DNA from: Acidithiobacillus sp.
GTDB taxonomy: Bacteria > Pseudomonadota > Gammaproteobacteria > Acidithiobacillales > Acidithiobacillaceae
Assembly (NCBI GenBank): GCA_028697715.1
Contig: JAQVDS010000002.1
Location: 1-64,000 of the forward strand
Reading direction: 5' to 3'
Length of the DNA stretch: 64,000 bases
The notes below the pieces were generated by a model. The model was not told where the DNA came from. It worked only from the letters and a program-made list of their open reading frames with translations, and made no database searches. Below are positions 49,932 through 57,803 of the stretch, piece after piece; within the stretch, counting starts at the first letter, position 1, and the number at the start of each line of letters is the position of its first letter. Both the position numbers and the translations under genes were made by a program.

Positions 49932-50845
49932 TCGTCGTCTTTTTTGTACTGCGGGCCACGATTCGCGTCGTGCCGCAGCAGCGCGCCTGGGTCGTCGAAC
50001 GCCTGGGGCGCTACCACGTCACTTTGCAGCCCGGCCTCAATATCATCGTTCCCTTCATCGACCGCATCGCCTACCGCTTCGATATGCGTGAGCTGCCGAT
50101 GGAGGTGCCGGCCCAGGTCTGCATTTCCCTCGATAACACGACCATGACCGTCGACGGGGTGCTCTACGTGCAGATCACCGATGCCGTCAAGGCCGCCTAT
50201 GGCTCCAGCAATCCCTTCACTGCCGTGGTACAACTGGCGCAGACGAGCATGCGCTCGGAGATCGGCAAGCTGCATCTGGATGCCGCGCTTTCGTCGCGGC
50301 AACTCCTGAATGCGGCGGTGGCCGAAGCGGTGGATGAGGCGGCCCTGAATTGGGGTGTCAAGGTACTGCGCTACGAGATCAAGGACATCACCCCTCCGGC
50401 GGAAATCATTCGCGCCATGGAGCTGCAGATCACTGCCGACCGGGAAAAGCGCGCCATCATTGCCAAGTCCGAAGGACAGCGCCAGCAACAGATCAATACC
50501 TCCGAAGGACAACGGCAGCAGGAGATCAACGTCGCCGATGGGCGCAAGCAGGCGGAGATCCTGCGCGCCGAGGGCGAGGCGCAGGCCATTGCGCTGGTGG
50601 CCGAAGCGACCGCCAAGGCGATTGCCACCATCGGCGCCGCCGCCCGCGAGCCGGGCGGTATCGAGGCCCTGCAGATGCAGCTCGCCAAGGATTACATCGA
50701 GAAATGGGGCAATCTGGCCAAGGCCAGCACCAACCTGGTGATCCCTGCCGATCTCGGCAACGTCGGTGCCCTGGTCTCCACAGCTCTTGCCATCGTGCAG
50801 AAAAACACTGGAGCGGCGACCAATCCCGCCGGGGGGAAGAGCTGA
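49895..50845 (+). CDS. qmcA: SPFH/stomatin-family membrane protein QmcA
   Basis: The 316-residue protein has one N-terminal membrane helix, the SPFH/band-7 domain (RVVPQQRAWVVERLGRYH to about residue 200) and a coiled-coil with repeated SEGQRQQ. QmcA scaffolds membrane microdomains. ATG 49895 has AGGGA before it; the frame extends further upstream only inside nfeD. Confidence 0.92.
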   Translation: MPTTLLSIVVVLIVVFFVLRATIRVVPQQRAWVVERLGRYHVTLQPGLNIIVPFIDRIAYRFDMRELPMEVPAQVCISLDNTTMTVDGVLYVQITDAVKAAYGSSNPFTAVVQLAQTSMRSEIGKLHLDAALSSRQLLNAAVAEAVDEAALNWGVKVLRYEIKDITPPAEIIRAMELQITADREKRAIIAKSEGQRQQQINTSEGQRQQEINVADGRKQAEILRAEGEAQAIALVAEATAKAIATIGAAAREPGGIEALQMQLAKDYIEKWGNLAKASTNLVIPADLGNVGALVSTALAIVQKNTGAATNPAGGKS

Positions 50846-50873
50846 GGACCCGCTAACCCTCTTCGGGCGCTTG

Positions 50874-51575
50874 CTAGGTTTCGTAGCGCGCAGCAGGCGC
50901 GCCCCAGGCTTCCGCATCGAGCCATACATCGAAGCCGGCGCCCACCCGGGTGGCAGGGAGATCTTCCCCGGCCCGCCAACGCTGGATGGCGGGAGCCTTA
51001 GCGGCACCGGTTATGACGAAGAACAGGGCGCGTGTCTGGCGCAATCTCGCAGCACTGAGAGAAACGCGATCGGCGGGCGGTTTGGGACTGTGGTGCACTG
51101 GCAGAACAGCCGGGGCATCAGGCGCGAATCCCTGCTCCTGGCCGGGGAAGAGACTGGCGCAGTGACCATCCTCGCCCATTCCCAGTAGCACCAGATCAAA
51201 GCGCTGCGCAGGGAGCATGTGAGCGTAGGCGGCCGCTGCGGCCTCCGCACCCAACTCCGCGGGAATGGGATGATGTTGCCGGGTAGGAATCGAAGATTTT
51301 GCCAGGAGCGTGTCCTGTACCAATCGCGAGTTCCGTTCCCGGTCATCTGGCGCCAAACAGCGCTCGTCACCATAGTAGAGATGCCAATGCTGCCAGCTGG
51401 CGCCGAGACGCGGCAGGACTTCGTAGACGGCCTTGGGTGTATGCCCACCGGCAAGGACCAGGTGAAAGGCTCCACGAGCTGCGATGGCCTCGACGGCCAT
51501 GCGCGCGATGGCAGCCGCCAGACGTTCGGCGAGCTGGCCGGCGCCGGGATACAGATGCCAGACGGGGACGCTCAT
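50874..51575 (-). CDS. pgl: 6-phosphogluconolactonase
   Basis: The 233-residue DevB-type enzyme hydrolyses 6-phosphogluconolactone in the oxidative pentose phosphate path. It has LAGGHTPKAVY, YYGDERCL and LGMGEDGHCASLFPG. It overlaps the VIT transporter gene by 4 bp and converges on qmcA. Confidence 0.93.
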   Translation of the reverse strand: MSVPVWHLYPGAGQLAERLAAAIARMAVEAIAARGAFHLVLAGGHTPKAVYEVLPRLGASWQHWHLYYGDERCLAPDDRERNSRLVQDTLLAKSSIPTRQHHPIPAELGAEAAAAAYAHMLPAQRFDLVLLGMGEDGHCASLFPGQEQGFAPDAPAVLPVHHSPKPPADRVSLSAARLRQTRALFFVITGAAKAPAIQRWRAGEDLPATRVGAGFDVWLDAEAWGAPAARYET

Positions 51576-52297
51576 GCGACTGCGGTACCCAGCAAATGGC
51601 CGATCAAGGTCGTGGCACCCAGAGACAGCGCACCCCAGATCAGTACGCGGATGGCCCCGCGCCAGACCGATGCACCGCCAGCCCAGGCAGCCACTCCCCC
51701 CAAGATGGCAAGCAAGAGCAACGTCAGGATATAAAGCACTGGCAGGAGTGCGGCCGCTGGCGCCAGAAAAACCGCCAAGATCGGAAAGATAGCACCCAGG
51801 GAAAAGGAGAGCGCAGAAGCCGCAGCGGCTTGAACCGGCCGGGCGGCGGCCACCTCCGTCAGGCCCAGTTCGTCACGGGCATGGGCCGCCAGGGCATCAT
51901 GCTGCATCAACTGCTCCGCTACCTGGCGCGCGAGAGGCTCGTCCAGTCCGCGCTGCATGTAGATATGGGTGAGCTCCTGCAGTTCCAGATCCGGATTTTT
52001 GTGAATCTCACGAGCCTCAATGGCAAGGTCGGCGGCCTGGGTATCGGCCTGGGAGCTGACGGAGACGTACTCCCCCGCCGCCATGGAGAATGCCCCAGCC
52101 ACCCAGGCGGCAACTCCAGCCAGAAGCAGAGCGTGTGTGCCTGCCTGGCCAGCAGCGACACCGGTCAGCAGGGCCGCGGTGGACAGCAGACCATCATTGG
52201 CACCCAGCACACTGGCGCGCAACCAACCGATTTGGGTATGGTGATGATGCTCGTGGTGATGCGCCGGTTGTACCGCAGCACTAGTACTCATTAGCAT
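51572..52297 (-). CDS. VIT1/CCC1-family iron or manganese transporter
   Basis: The 241-residue protein has VIT-family membrane segments, including ASVLGANDGLLSTAALLTG, AAGEYVSVSSQ and SFSLGAIFPI. A histidine-rich HHHEHHHH lies at residues 13-20 and may bind metal. Such proteins move Fe2+ or Mn2+ out of the cytoplasm. Its overlap with pgl gives no functional clue. Confidence 0.88.
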   Translation of the reverse strand: MLMSTSAAVQPAHHHEHHHHTQIGWLRASVLGANDGLLSTAALLTGVAAGQAGTHALLLAGVAAWVAGAFSMAAGEYVSVSSQADTQAADLAIEAREIHKNPDLELQELTHIYMQRGLDEPLARQVAEQLMQHDALAAHARDELGLTEVAAARPVQAAAASALSFSLGAIFPILAVFLAPAAALLPVLYILTLLLLAILGGVAAWAGGASVWRGAIRVLIWGALSLGATTLIGHLLGTAVA

Positions 52298-52400
52298 GGA
52301 TCCCTCGCTTGCTCTTTACAATCATCATAGTCAGACACAGCGCTTGGGTCTACGGGCAGGCAGTGCTAGCCTAGGCTCTGCAGACAGGAGAGAAAATGCG

Positions 52401-53285
52401 ATGAGCGGCCTTGCAGATTTCGTTGGTAATACCCCGCTGTGCGAATTGCGGCGGCTGAGTCCCAATCCACGGGTGCGGATCTTTGGCAAACTGGAGGGAA
52501 ACAACCCCGCCGGTTCGGTAAAGGATCGCCCAGCTCTCAACATGATCCGCTGCGCGCTGGAGCGGGGCACGATCCGGCCGGGAGATCGTCTGGTGGAAGC
52601 CACCAGTGGCAATACCGGCATCGCCCTGGCCATGGCAGCCTCTGTCGAGGGCCTGAAAATCACGCTGATCATGCCGGAAAACATGAGCATTGAGCGGCGG
52701 CAGGTGATGCGCGCCTTTGGTGCAGATATCGAGCTCACTCCGGCCGAGGCGAGCATGGAAGGGGCCATCGACCGTGCCCGCGCCATGGTCGACGCTGGCG
52801 AGGCGATCATGCTCGATCAGTTCTCCAACCCCGATAATCCTGACGCACATGCGCGGACGACGGGTCCGGAAATCTGGCGCGACAGCCGTGGGCAGATCAC
52901 CCATTTCGTCTCGGCGATGGGGACGACCGGCACCATCATGGGCACCAGTCGTTACCTGCGCCAGGTCCACCCAGCTATCCAGATCGTCGGGGTGCAACCT
53001 GCCGCCGGCGCCAAGATCCCGGGGATCCGTCGTTGGCCCAAGGAATACATGCCCAAGATCTACCAACCCGAATTGGTCGATCGGGTCATCGATATCGGCA
53101 CGGCGGAGGCGGAGGAAATGACCCGCCGACTGGCACGCGAGGAGGGCATCCTGGCCGGCATCTCCTCCGGCGGCGCGGTTGCTGCTGCCTTGCGGGTGGC
53201 CGAGACTCTGGAGCAGGGTTTTCTGGTGGCGATCATCTGCGATCGCGGCGACCGTTATCTGTCCACCGGGGTCTTCCCCGCCTAG
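52401..53285 (+). CDS. cysM: Cysteine synthase B
   Basis: The 294-residue PLP enzyme has the cofactor lysine in NPAGSVKDRPA and the ATSGNTGIALA loop. The length and AMGTTGTIMGTSRYLR favour CysM over CysK; CysM can use thiosulfate. ATG 52401 follows ACAGGAGA. Confidence 0.92.
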   Translation: MSGLADFVGNTPLCELRRLSPNPRVRIFGKLEGNNPAGSVKDRPALNMIRCALERGTIRPGDRLVEATSGNTGIALAMAASVEGLKITLIMPENMSIERRQVMRAFGADIELTPAEASMEGAIDRARAMVDAGEAIMLDQFSNPDNPDAHARTTGPEIWRDSRGQITHFVSAMGTTGTIMGTSRYLRQVHPAIQIVGVQPAAGAKIPGIRRWPKEYMPKIYQPELVDRVIDIGTAEAEEMTRRLAREEGILAGISSGGAVAAALRVAETLEQGFLVAIICDRGDRYLSTGVFPA

Positions 53286-53287
53286 GA

Positions 53288-55270
53288 ATGATCGGTCCGG
53301 CGCCGGCCACGGTCCTGGAAATCCGAGCGGCGAGCCTCAGCGGCCCGCAGTTGCAGCTGCATAATTTGCAGATCCAGGCGCAGGGGACGAGCCCTCGCGA
53401 CCTGCACTGGCAAATCCAAACTGGCGCCGAGCAGGGTTCCAGTCCAATGCACTGGGAGACCTTGCAGGCGCAGGGGCGACTACGGTCCCGCGCTGGGGGC
53501 GACGAAGTGCAGGTGCAGGCAAGCGTTCAGGCCAGTCCCCTGGGAAACCTGCAGGTACGCGGCCAAGGAAAAGTTGGCAAAAGCGGCGGGCAACTGCGAC
53601 TACAGCTCCAGAGCCAGCAGATCGGTTCCTGGCACGCCTGGTGGCGAAGCGCAGTGCAAGGGAGCTGGTCGGCTCGGCTGATGGGAGGAGGCAATGCCCA
53701 GTACCTATTACAAACAGTACTCCCGAAAACTTGGCACCCCCAGGGAACGCTACAAGCACAACTCACTGCGCGGGGAGTGAACTGGACTAGGCTGCACGAG
53801 GCAGCCCTGCAGGCCTCGCTCAACAGGCTGCAGTTCAGCAGTCCCAGTGGGCTGCAAGCGGCCCAGGACGGCGTCTTGCATCTGCGTACCCAGGTCGAGC
53901 AGCGACAGGGCATCTGGCGGGGCCAATCCACCTTGCAGTGGCGCGCTGGCGCGGCGCTCTGGAGTCCATGGTACGCGAGCGCACCCGCCGCAGGAGTCAC
54001 GCTGCGAGGAAACTGGCAATATGGAACGCAGGACTGGCGGATAGCAGAAGCCACGCTGCGCTGGCCAGAGATGGGGCAGGCACGCTTTTCTGCTGCTTCC
54101 AGAGCCAGCTCTGCAGCGCCAGAGATTCACTTGCAGGAAGCGACTTTGGCGGTGCAGCCATTATGGCAAACCTGGCTGCGTCCAATACTCCCGAGTAGCG
54201 GTTTGGCCCATCGACTCGAGGCAAGTGGCACACTGAAGATTTCCGGGAGCTATGCCGCTGGCCTCGACAAGCTGCGCTGGCAGCTCGAGGATGGCGGCCT
54301 GCGCGATCCGCAGGGCCAATTCACTCTGCAAGACCTGCGTTCCAGCGGCACCTGGCAACGACAAGGAGGCGACTCCAAGGCCGAACTGCAGTGGCTCTAT
54401 GGTGGCTTTTATGGCATCCCTTTCGGGCCCCTCGATGCGCAGTTTCTGCTGCGCAGCCATGTCGCCGAGCTGCGCGCACCAGCCGCGCTTTCCGTGTTGG
54501 GTGGTCGTGTCCATATCCAGCATTTGCAGGCCAACTGGCAGGGCGGTTCGCCCAGCTTCGTTCTTGGTGGCGGGGTCGATCACATGCAGCTGGGTTCTCT
54601 CACCCGCACTTTTGGCTGGCCGCACTTCACCGGCACCCTTGATGCCGAGATTCCGCAATTGCGCTATCAGCAGGGCACTCTTAGCACCAGCAGCGTGATG
54701 CGCGCCCATGCCTTTGGGGGCGAAATCAGCATCGACGGACTCTCCGTGACGGGTCTCTTTACCCCCGCTCCCCTCCTGCAGACCAGCATTCGCCTGCAAA
54801 ATCTACAACTCAAACCGCTTACCGATGTCTTTCCGGTGGGTTACATCAGCGGCGTGCTCGATGGCAGCGTCCAGCATCTCACGCTGCTGGATTGGCAGCC
54901 GGTGGCCTTTGATGCGCGCATCGCGACCCGTCGCGCTCCCGGCATCCCGCAAAAAATCAGTGCCGCCGCCATCGAAAAGCTGACCAAACTGGGAGGTGGT
55001 GGCATCAGCGGCTTTTTCCAGAATATCTTCTTGCGGTTTTTCCATACGTTTTCTTATGCCAAACTGGGCTTCGGGGTAGATTTGCGAGATGGAGTCGCGA
55101 CCTTATCGGGGGTAGCCAATGCCAAAGATGGTGGATTTTATCTGCTCCGAGGCCAGGGACTGCCGCAGGTGAACATCATCGGCTACAATCGGCGCAGTAA
55201 CTGGCAGGAGCTGCTCAGCCGCCTGCACGCCGTCATGGAAGGTAAGGCCCAGGTTGCCACAGGAGACTAA
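53288..55270 (+). CDS. ydbH: YdbH-like AsmA-family protein lacking an N-terminal anchor
   Basis: The 660-residue protein is rich in beta-strand repeats and its C-terminal part matches the YdbH/AsmA-like intermembrane lipid-transport fold (QLYGGFYG-type segment and RRSNWQELLSRLHAVMEG). The E. coli protein has an N-terminal inner-membrane helix. This one begins two bases after the cysM stop with no hydrophobic segment, and upstream DNA is cysM coding. It is followed by a YnbE/YdbL-like lipoprotein, as in the ydbH-ynbE-ydbL locus. The frame is otherwise intact. Confidence 0.72.
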   Translation: MIGPAPATVLEIRAASLSGPQLQLHNLQIQAQGTSPRDLHWQIQTGAEQGSSPMHWETLQAQGRLRSRAGGDEVQVQASVQASPLGNLQVRGQGKVGKSGGQLRLQLQSQQIGSWHAWWRSAVQGSWSARLMGGGNAQYLLQTVLPKTWHPQGTLQAQLTARGVNWTRLHEAALQASLNRLQFSSPSGLQAAQDGVLHLRTQVEQRQGIWRGQSTLQWRAGAALWSPWYASAPAAGVTLRGNWQYGTQDWRIAEATLRWPEMGQARFSAASRASSAAPEIHLQEATLAVQPLWQTWLRPILPSSGLAHRLEASGTLKISGSYAAGLDKLRWQLEDGGLRDPQGQFTLQDLRSSGTWQRQGGDSKAELQWLYGGFYGIPFGPLDAQFLLRSHVAELRAPAALSVLGGRVHIQHLQANWQGGSPSFVLGGGVDHMQLGSLTRTFGWPHFTGTLDAEIPQLRYQQGTLSTSSVMRAHAFGGEISIDGLSVTGLFTPAPLLQTSIRLQNLQLKPLTDVFPVGYISGVLDGSVQHLTLLDWQPVAFDARIATRRAPGIPQKISAAAIEKLTKLGGGGISGFFQNIFLRFFHTFSYAKLGFGVDLRDGVATLSGVANAKDGGFYLLRGQGLPQVNIIGYNRRSNWQELLSRLHAVMEGKAQVATGD

Positions 55271-55273
55271 CGG

Positions 55274-55951
55274 GTGAACGCTTATCGATTTCGACACGGC
55301 CTTCGGGTCCTTCTCGTTTTGGGTCTTTCTCTGACCCTGGCGGCTTGCGTGACGGTCAACATCTATTTTCCGGCTGCTGCAGCACAAAAGCTCGCCGATC
55401 AGGTCGTCGACCAGGTCTACCACGCCGCCCAGCAAGGACGGGTGGACATCCAGACCGAGCCCCAAGCCAAGACCACCGCGCCGGCAGCCTCGGCAGCACC
55501 CAGTGCCTGGCATCGGCCGCAAGAACTGCATCCCGGTCAAATTCTAGGATATATGACCAATGTCGCGTTCCGTTCTGTCAGCAGTACAGCGCATGCTGCC
55601 GCCAATCTGGATGCCTCCAGCCCTGCCGTAATTGCCGCCAAGGCCAACGTAGAAAATCAGGCGCGCAATTTGGGCCCGTACTTTGCCAGCGGCGCCATTG
55701 GCTACACCAGCAATGGACTCGTCGCCATCCACGATGCCGCGGCGGTGCCTCTGGCGCAGCGCGGCGCGCTGGCGGGTTTGGTGGCAGGCTACAACTCTGC
55801 CCTGCAAAATCTTTATGCGCAGATTGCTGATGCCAACGGCCATCCCGAATGGGCCAGTCAGATTCAGGATAGCTTTGCCCGTGCCTGGATCGCGAAGGCC
55901 CCCGCAGGCTACTGGTACCAAGGCCCCAGTGGCCAGTGGCAACGCAAATAA
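55274..55951 (+). CDS. YnbE/YdbL-like (DUF1318) lipoprotein
   Basis: The 225-residue protein has a signal and lipobox LTLAAC (Cys25), directly followed by VTVNIYFPAAAAQKLAD as in YnbE-type lipoproteins. A linker follows, and then a DUF1318/YdbL-type domain (about 120-225) with ARANGHPEW-like IADANGHPEW and GYWYQGPSGQW. E. coli has YnbE and YdbL as separate proteins, so this looks like a natural fusion. GTG 55274 follows AGGAG by 8 nt. It would sit in the outer membrane with YdbH as partner. Confidence 0.8.
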   Translation: MNAYRFRHGLRVLLVLGLSLTLAACVTVNIYFPAAAAQKLADQVVDQVYHAAQQGRVDIQTEPQAKTTAPAASAAPSAWHRPQELHPGQILGYMTNVAFRSVSSTAHAAANLDASSPAVIAAKANVENQARNLGPYFASGAIGYTSNGLVAIHDAAAVPLAQRGALAGLVAGYNSALQNLYAQIADANGHPEWASQIQDSFARAWIAKAPAGYWYQGPSGQWQRK

Positions 55952-55969
55952 CGTCATCTTTTACCGCTC

Positions 55970-57292
55970 ATGACTCGTCCCAAGCCCATACGCGGCACAG
56001 CACCTTGTACTCTGCGGATTGACTCCCTGGATGGGGAAGGTGTGGGGGTTGCTCGGGTCGACGGCAAAGTCACTTTCGTCGCCGGTGCCCTGCCAGGGGA
56101 AGAGGTCGTAGCGCAGGTATACGAAGGTACTCCGCGTTACGATCGTGCCCGCTTGCTGGACGTGCAGCGGGCCGCGTCGCAACGGGTGACGCCACGCTGT
56201 CCCCATGCCGGGGTCTGCGGCGGCTGCAGCCTGCAACACCTGGAAGCATCGGCACAGATAGCGGTCAAACAACGGCATCTGGAAGAACAACTCTGGCAAA
56301 TCGGCAAGGTGCGAGCGGAGCGCATCCTGCCACCCATTGCCGGGCCGAGCTTCGGCTATCGCCGCAAGGCACGCCTCTCGGTCCGGGTGCCGGCCACGCG
56401 CGGGGTGTTGGTGGGCTTTCGCGAATACCATTCCAGCTATGTGGCAGAAATGGAGAGCTGCGCGGTACTCGACCCGCGCATCGGTGAGCGGATTCTCGAC
56501 CTGCGAGCGCTGATCGCGCGCTTGCACAATCCGCGCATCATTCCGCAAATCGAAGTGGCTTGCAGTGACGAAGTCGCGGCACTGGTGTTCCGTCATCTGG
56601 AAGCGCTGCCCCCCGCGGATGAGGAATTGCTCACTCTCTTTGGGCAGACCCATAACTTGCAGATCTGGTTGCAGAGTGCGGGACCCGACAGCCTGCGTTG
56701 CATCAGCGAGAGCGATCCCCCGGCATTGTTCTACGACTTGCCGGAATATGACGTCCGCCTCGCCTTCTCTCCTCTCGTCTTCACCCAGGTCAACGCCAGC
56801 ATCAATCCGGTTCTCATCCACCGCGCCCTGGCGCTGCTCGATCCCCAAGCAGGGGAACGCATTGCCGATCTTTTCTGCGGTCTGGGGAATTTTACCCTGC
56901 CCATCGCGCGCGCCGGAGCGAAGGTTCTGGGGATCGAGGGAGAGCGTCGCCTGACGGCCTTGGGCAGCGCCAACGCGGCAGCCAATGGCCTGGCGGAGCG
57001 AGTGGAGTTTCGCTGTGCGGATCTTGCCCAGGAGAGTCTCGATGAAGTGCTGGCCGGACACCCCGTGCGTAAACTTCTCATCGATCCTCCGCGCAGTGGC
57101 GCCATCGAGATCCTCAAGGACATTGGTCCCGCCATCGAGCGTTTGGTCTATGTGTCCTGCAACCCGGATACCCTCGCTCGGGATGCCGGGTATCTGGTGC
57201 AGCAGCTTGGCTTTCGTTTGCGCAGCGCAGGCATCGTCAACATGTTTCCGCATACCGCCCATGTCGAGTCCGTCGCCCTTTTTACCCGCTGA
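55970..57292 (+). CDS. rlmD: 23S rRNA (uracil-1939) methyltransferase
   Basis: The 440-residue protein has a TRAM domain, the [4Fe-4S] cysteines Cys77, Cys83 and Cys86 in [10 protein letters not shown], and a C-terminal methyltransferase with the nucleophile in [13 protein letters not shown]. RlmD, formerly RumA, makes m5U1939. It overlaps the next gene by 32 bp. Confidence 0.93.
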   Translation: MTRPKPIRGTAPCTLRIDSLDGEGVGVARVDGKVTFVAGALPGEEVVAQVYEGTPRYDRARLLDVQRAASQRVTPRCPHAGVCGGCSLQHLEASAQIAVKQRHLEEQLWQIGKVRAERILPPIAGPSFGYRRKARLSVRVPATRGVLVGFREYHSSYVAEMESCAVLDPRIGERILDLRALIARLHNPRIIPQIEVACSDEVAALVFRHLEALPPADEELLTLFGQTHNLQIWLQSAGPDSLRCISESDPPALFYDLPEYDVRLAFSPLVFTQVNASINPVLIHRALALLDPQAGERIADLFCGLGNFTLPIARAGAKVLGIEGERRLTALGSANAAANGLAERVEFRCADLAQESLDEVLAGHPVRKLLIDPPRSGAIEILKDIGPAIERLVYVSCNPDTLARDAGYLVQQLGFRLRSAGIVNMFPHTAHVESVALFTR

Positions 57293-57803
57293 GGCGCCTG
57301 CGCACTGGCTCTGGGTGCAGCCGACCCGGCAACGCCTGCTGGAGCTGCGCGGCAGTGCAGCAACGGCAGAGTGGCCCGTATCCACCGCTCGCGCCGGTCT
57401 CGGCGAGGAGATCGGCAGCGGCAAGACCCCGCGCGGCTGGCACTATGTGCGCGCCCGCGTGGGCGCAGGGCTGCCGGCAGACGCGGTGCTGCGCGGGCGG
57501 CGCTGGCAAGGCGAGCGCTGGCAACCTGGCGCCACCCTGACCGACCCGATTCTTGCCCGCCTGCTCTGGCTCTGCGGCCTGGAGCGGGGACGCAACCGGG
57601 GCGGTCAAGTCGATACCTTTCGCCGCTATATCTACCTACATGGCACGGCAGACGTCGAACATCTGGGGCAACCCGTTTCGGCTGGCTGCATCCGCCTCGA
57701 TCCCGCTGCCATCATCGATCTTTTTTCTCGCTCCCCCGCGGGCCTACCCGTGCTCATTGCTGACACCTTCGCGTCCTATCCTCGGCCGAACAGGAGAACC
57801 TGA
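57261..57803 (+). CDS. L,D-transpeptidase-like YkuD protein without a signal peptide
   Basis: The 180-residue protein has the YkuD signature, with HGT near the middle and [12 protein letters not shown] with the nucleophile cysteine. These enzymes form or cut 3-3 crosslinks in peptidoglycan. ATG 57261 is the nearest start, inside rlmD, and gives no signal peptide, which is unusual for a periplasmic enzyme. A cytoplasmic short form is one explanation, an unseen start another. Confidence 0.82.
   Translation: MSSPSPFLPAEAPAHWLWVQPTRQRLLELRGSAATAEWPVSTARAGLGEEIGSGKTPRGWHYVRARVGAGLPADAVLRGRRWQGERWQPGATLTDPILARLLWLCGLERGRNRGGQVDTFRRYIYLHGTADVEHLGQPVSAGCIRLDPAAIIDLFSRSPAGLPVLIADTFASYPRPNRRT

Noticed and set aside
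50846-50873. Terminator between qmcA and pgl
   Set aside because: Only a 4-bp CCCG/CGGG pairing with a long loop and no T run.
52368-52377. Palindrome AGCCTAGGCT before cysM as an operator
   Set aside because: Only 10 bp, the flanks do not pair, and no known regulator fits; it remains possible but unsupported.
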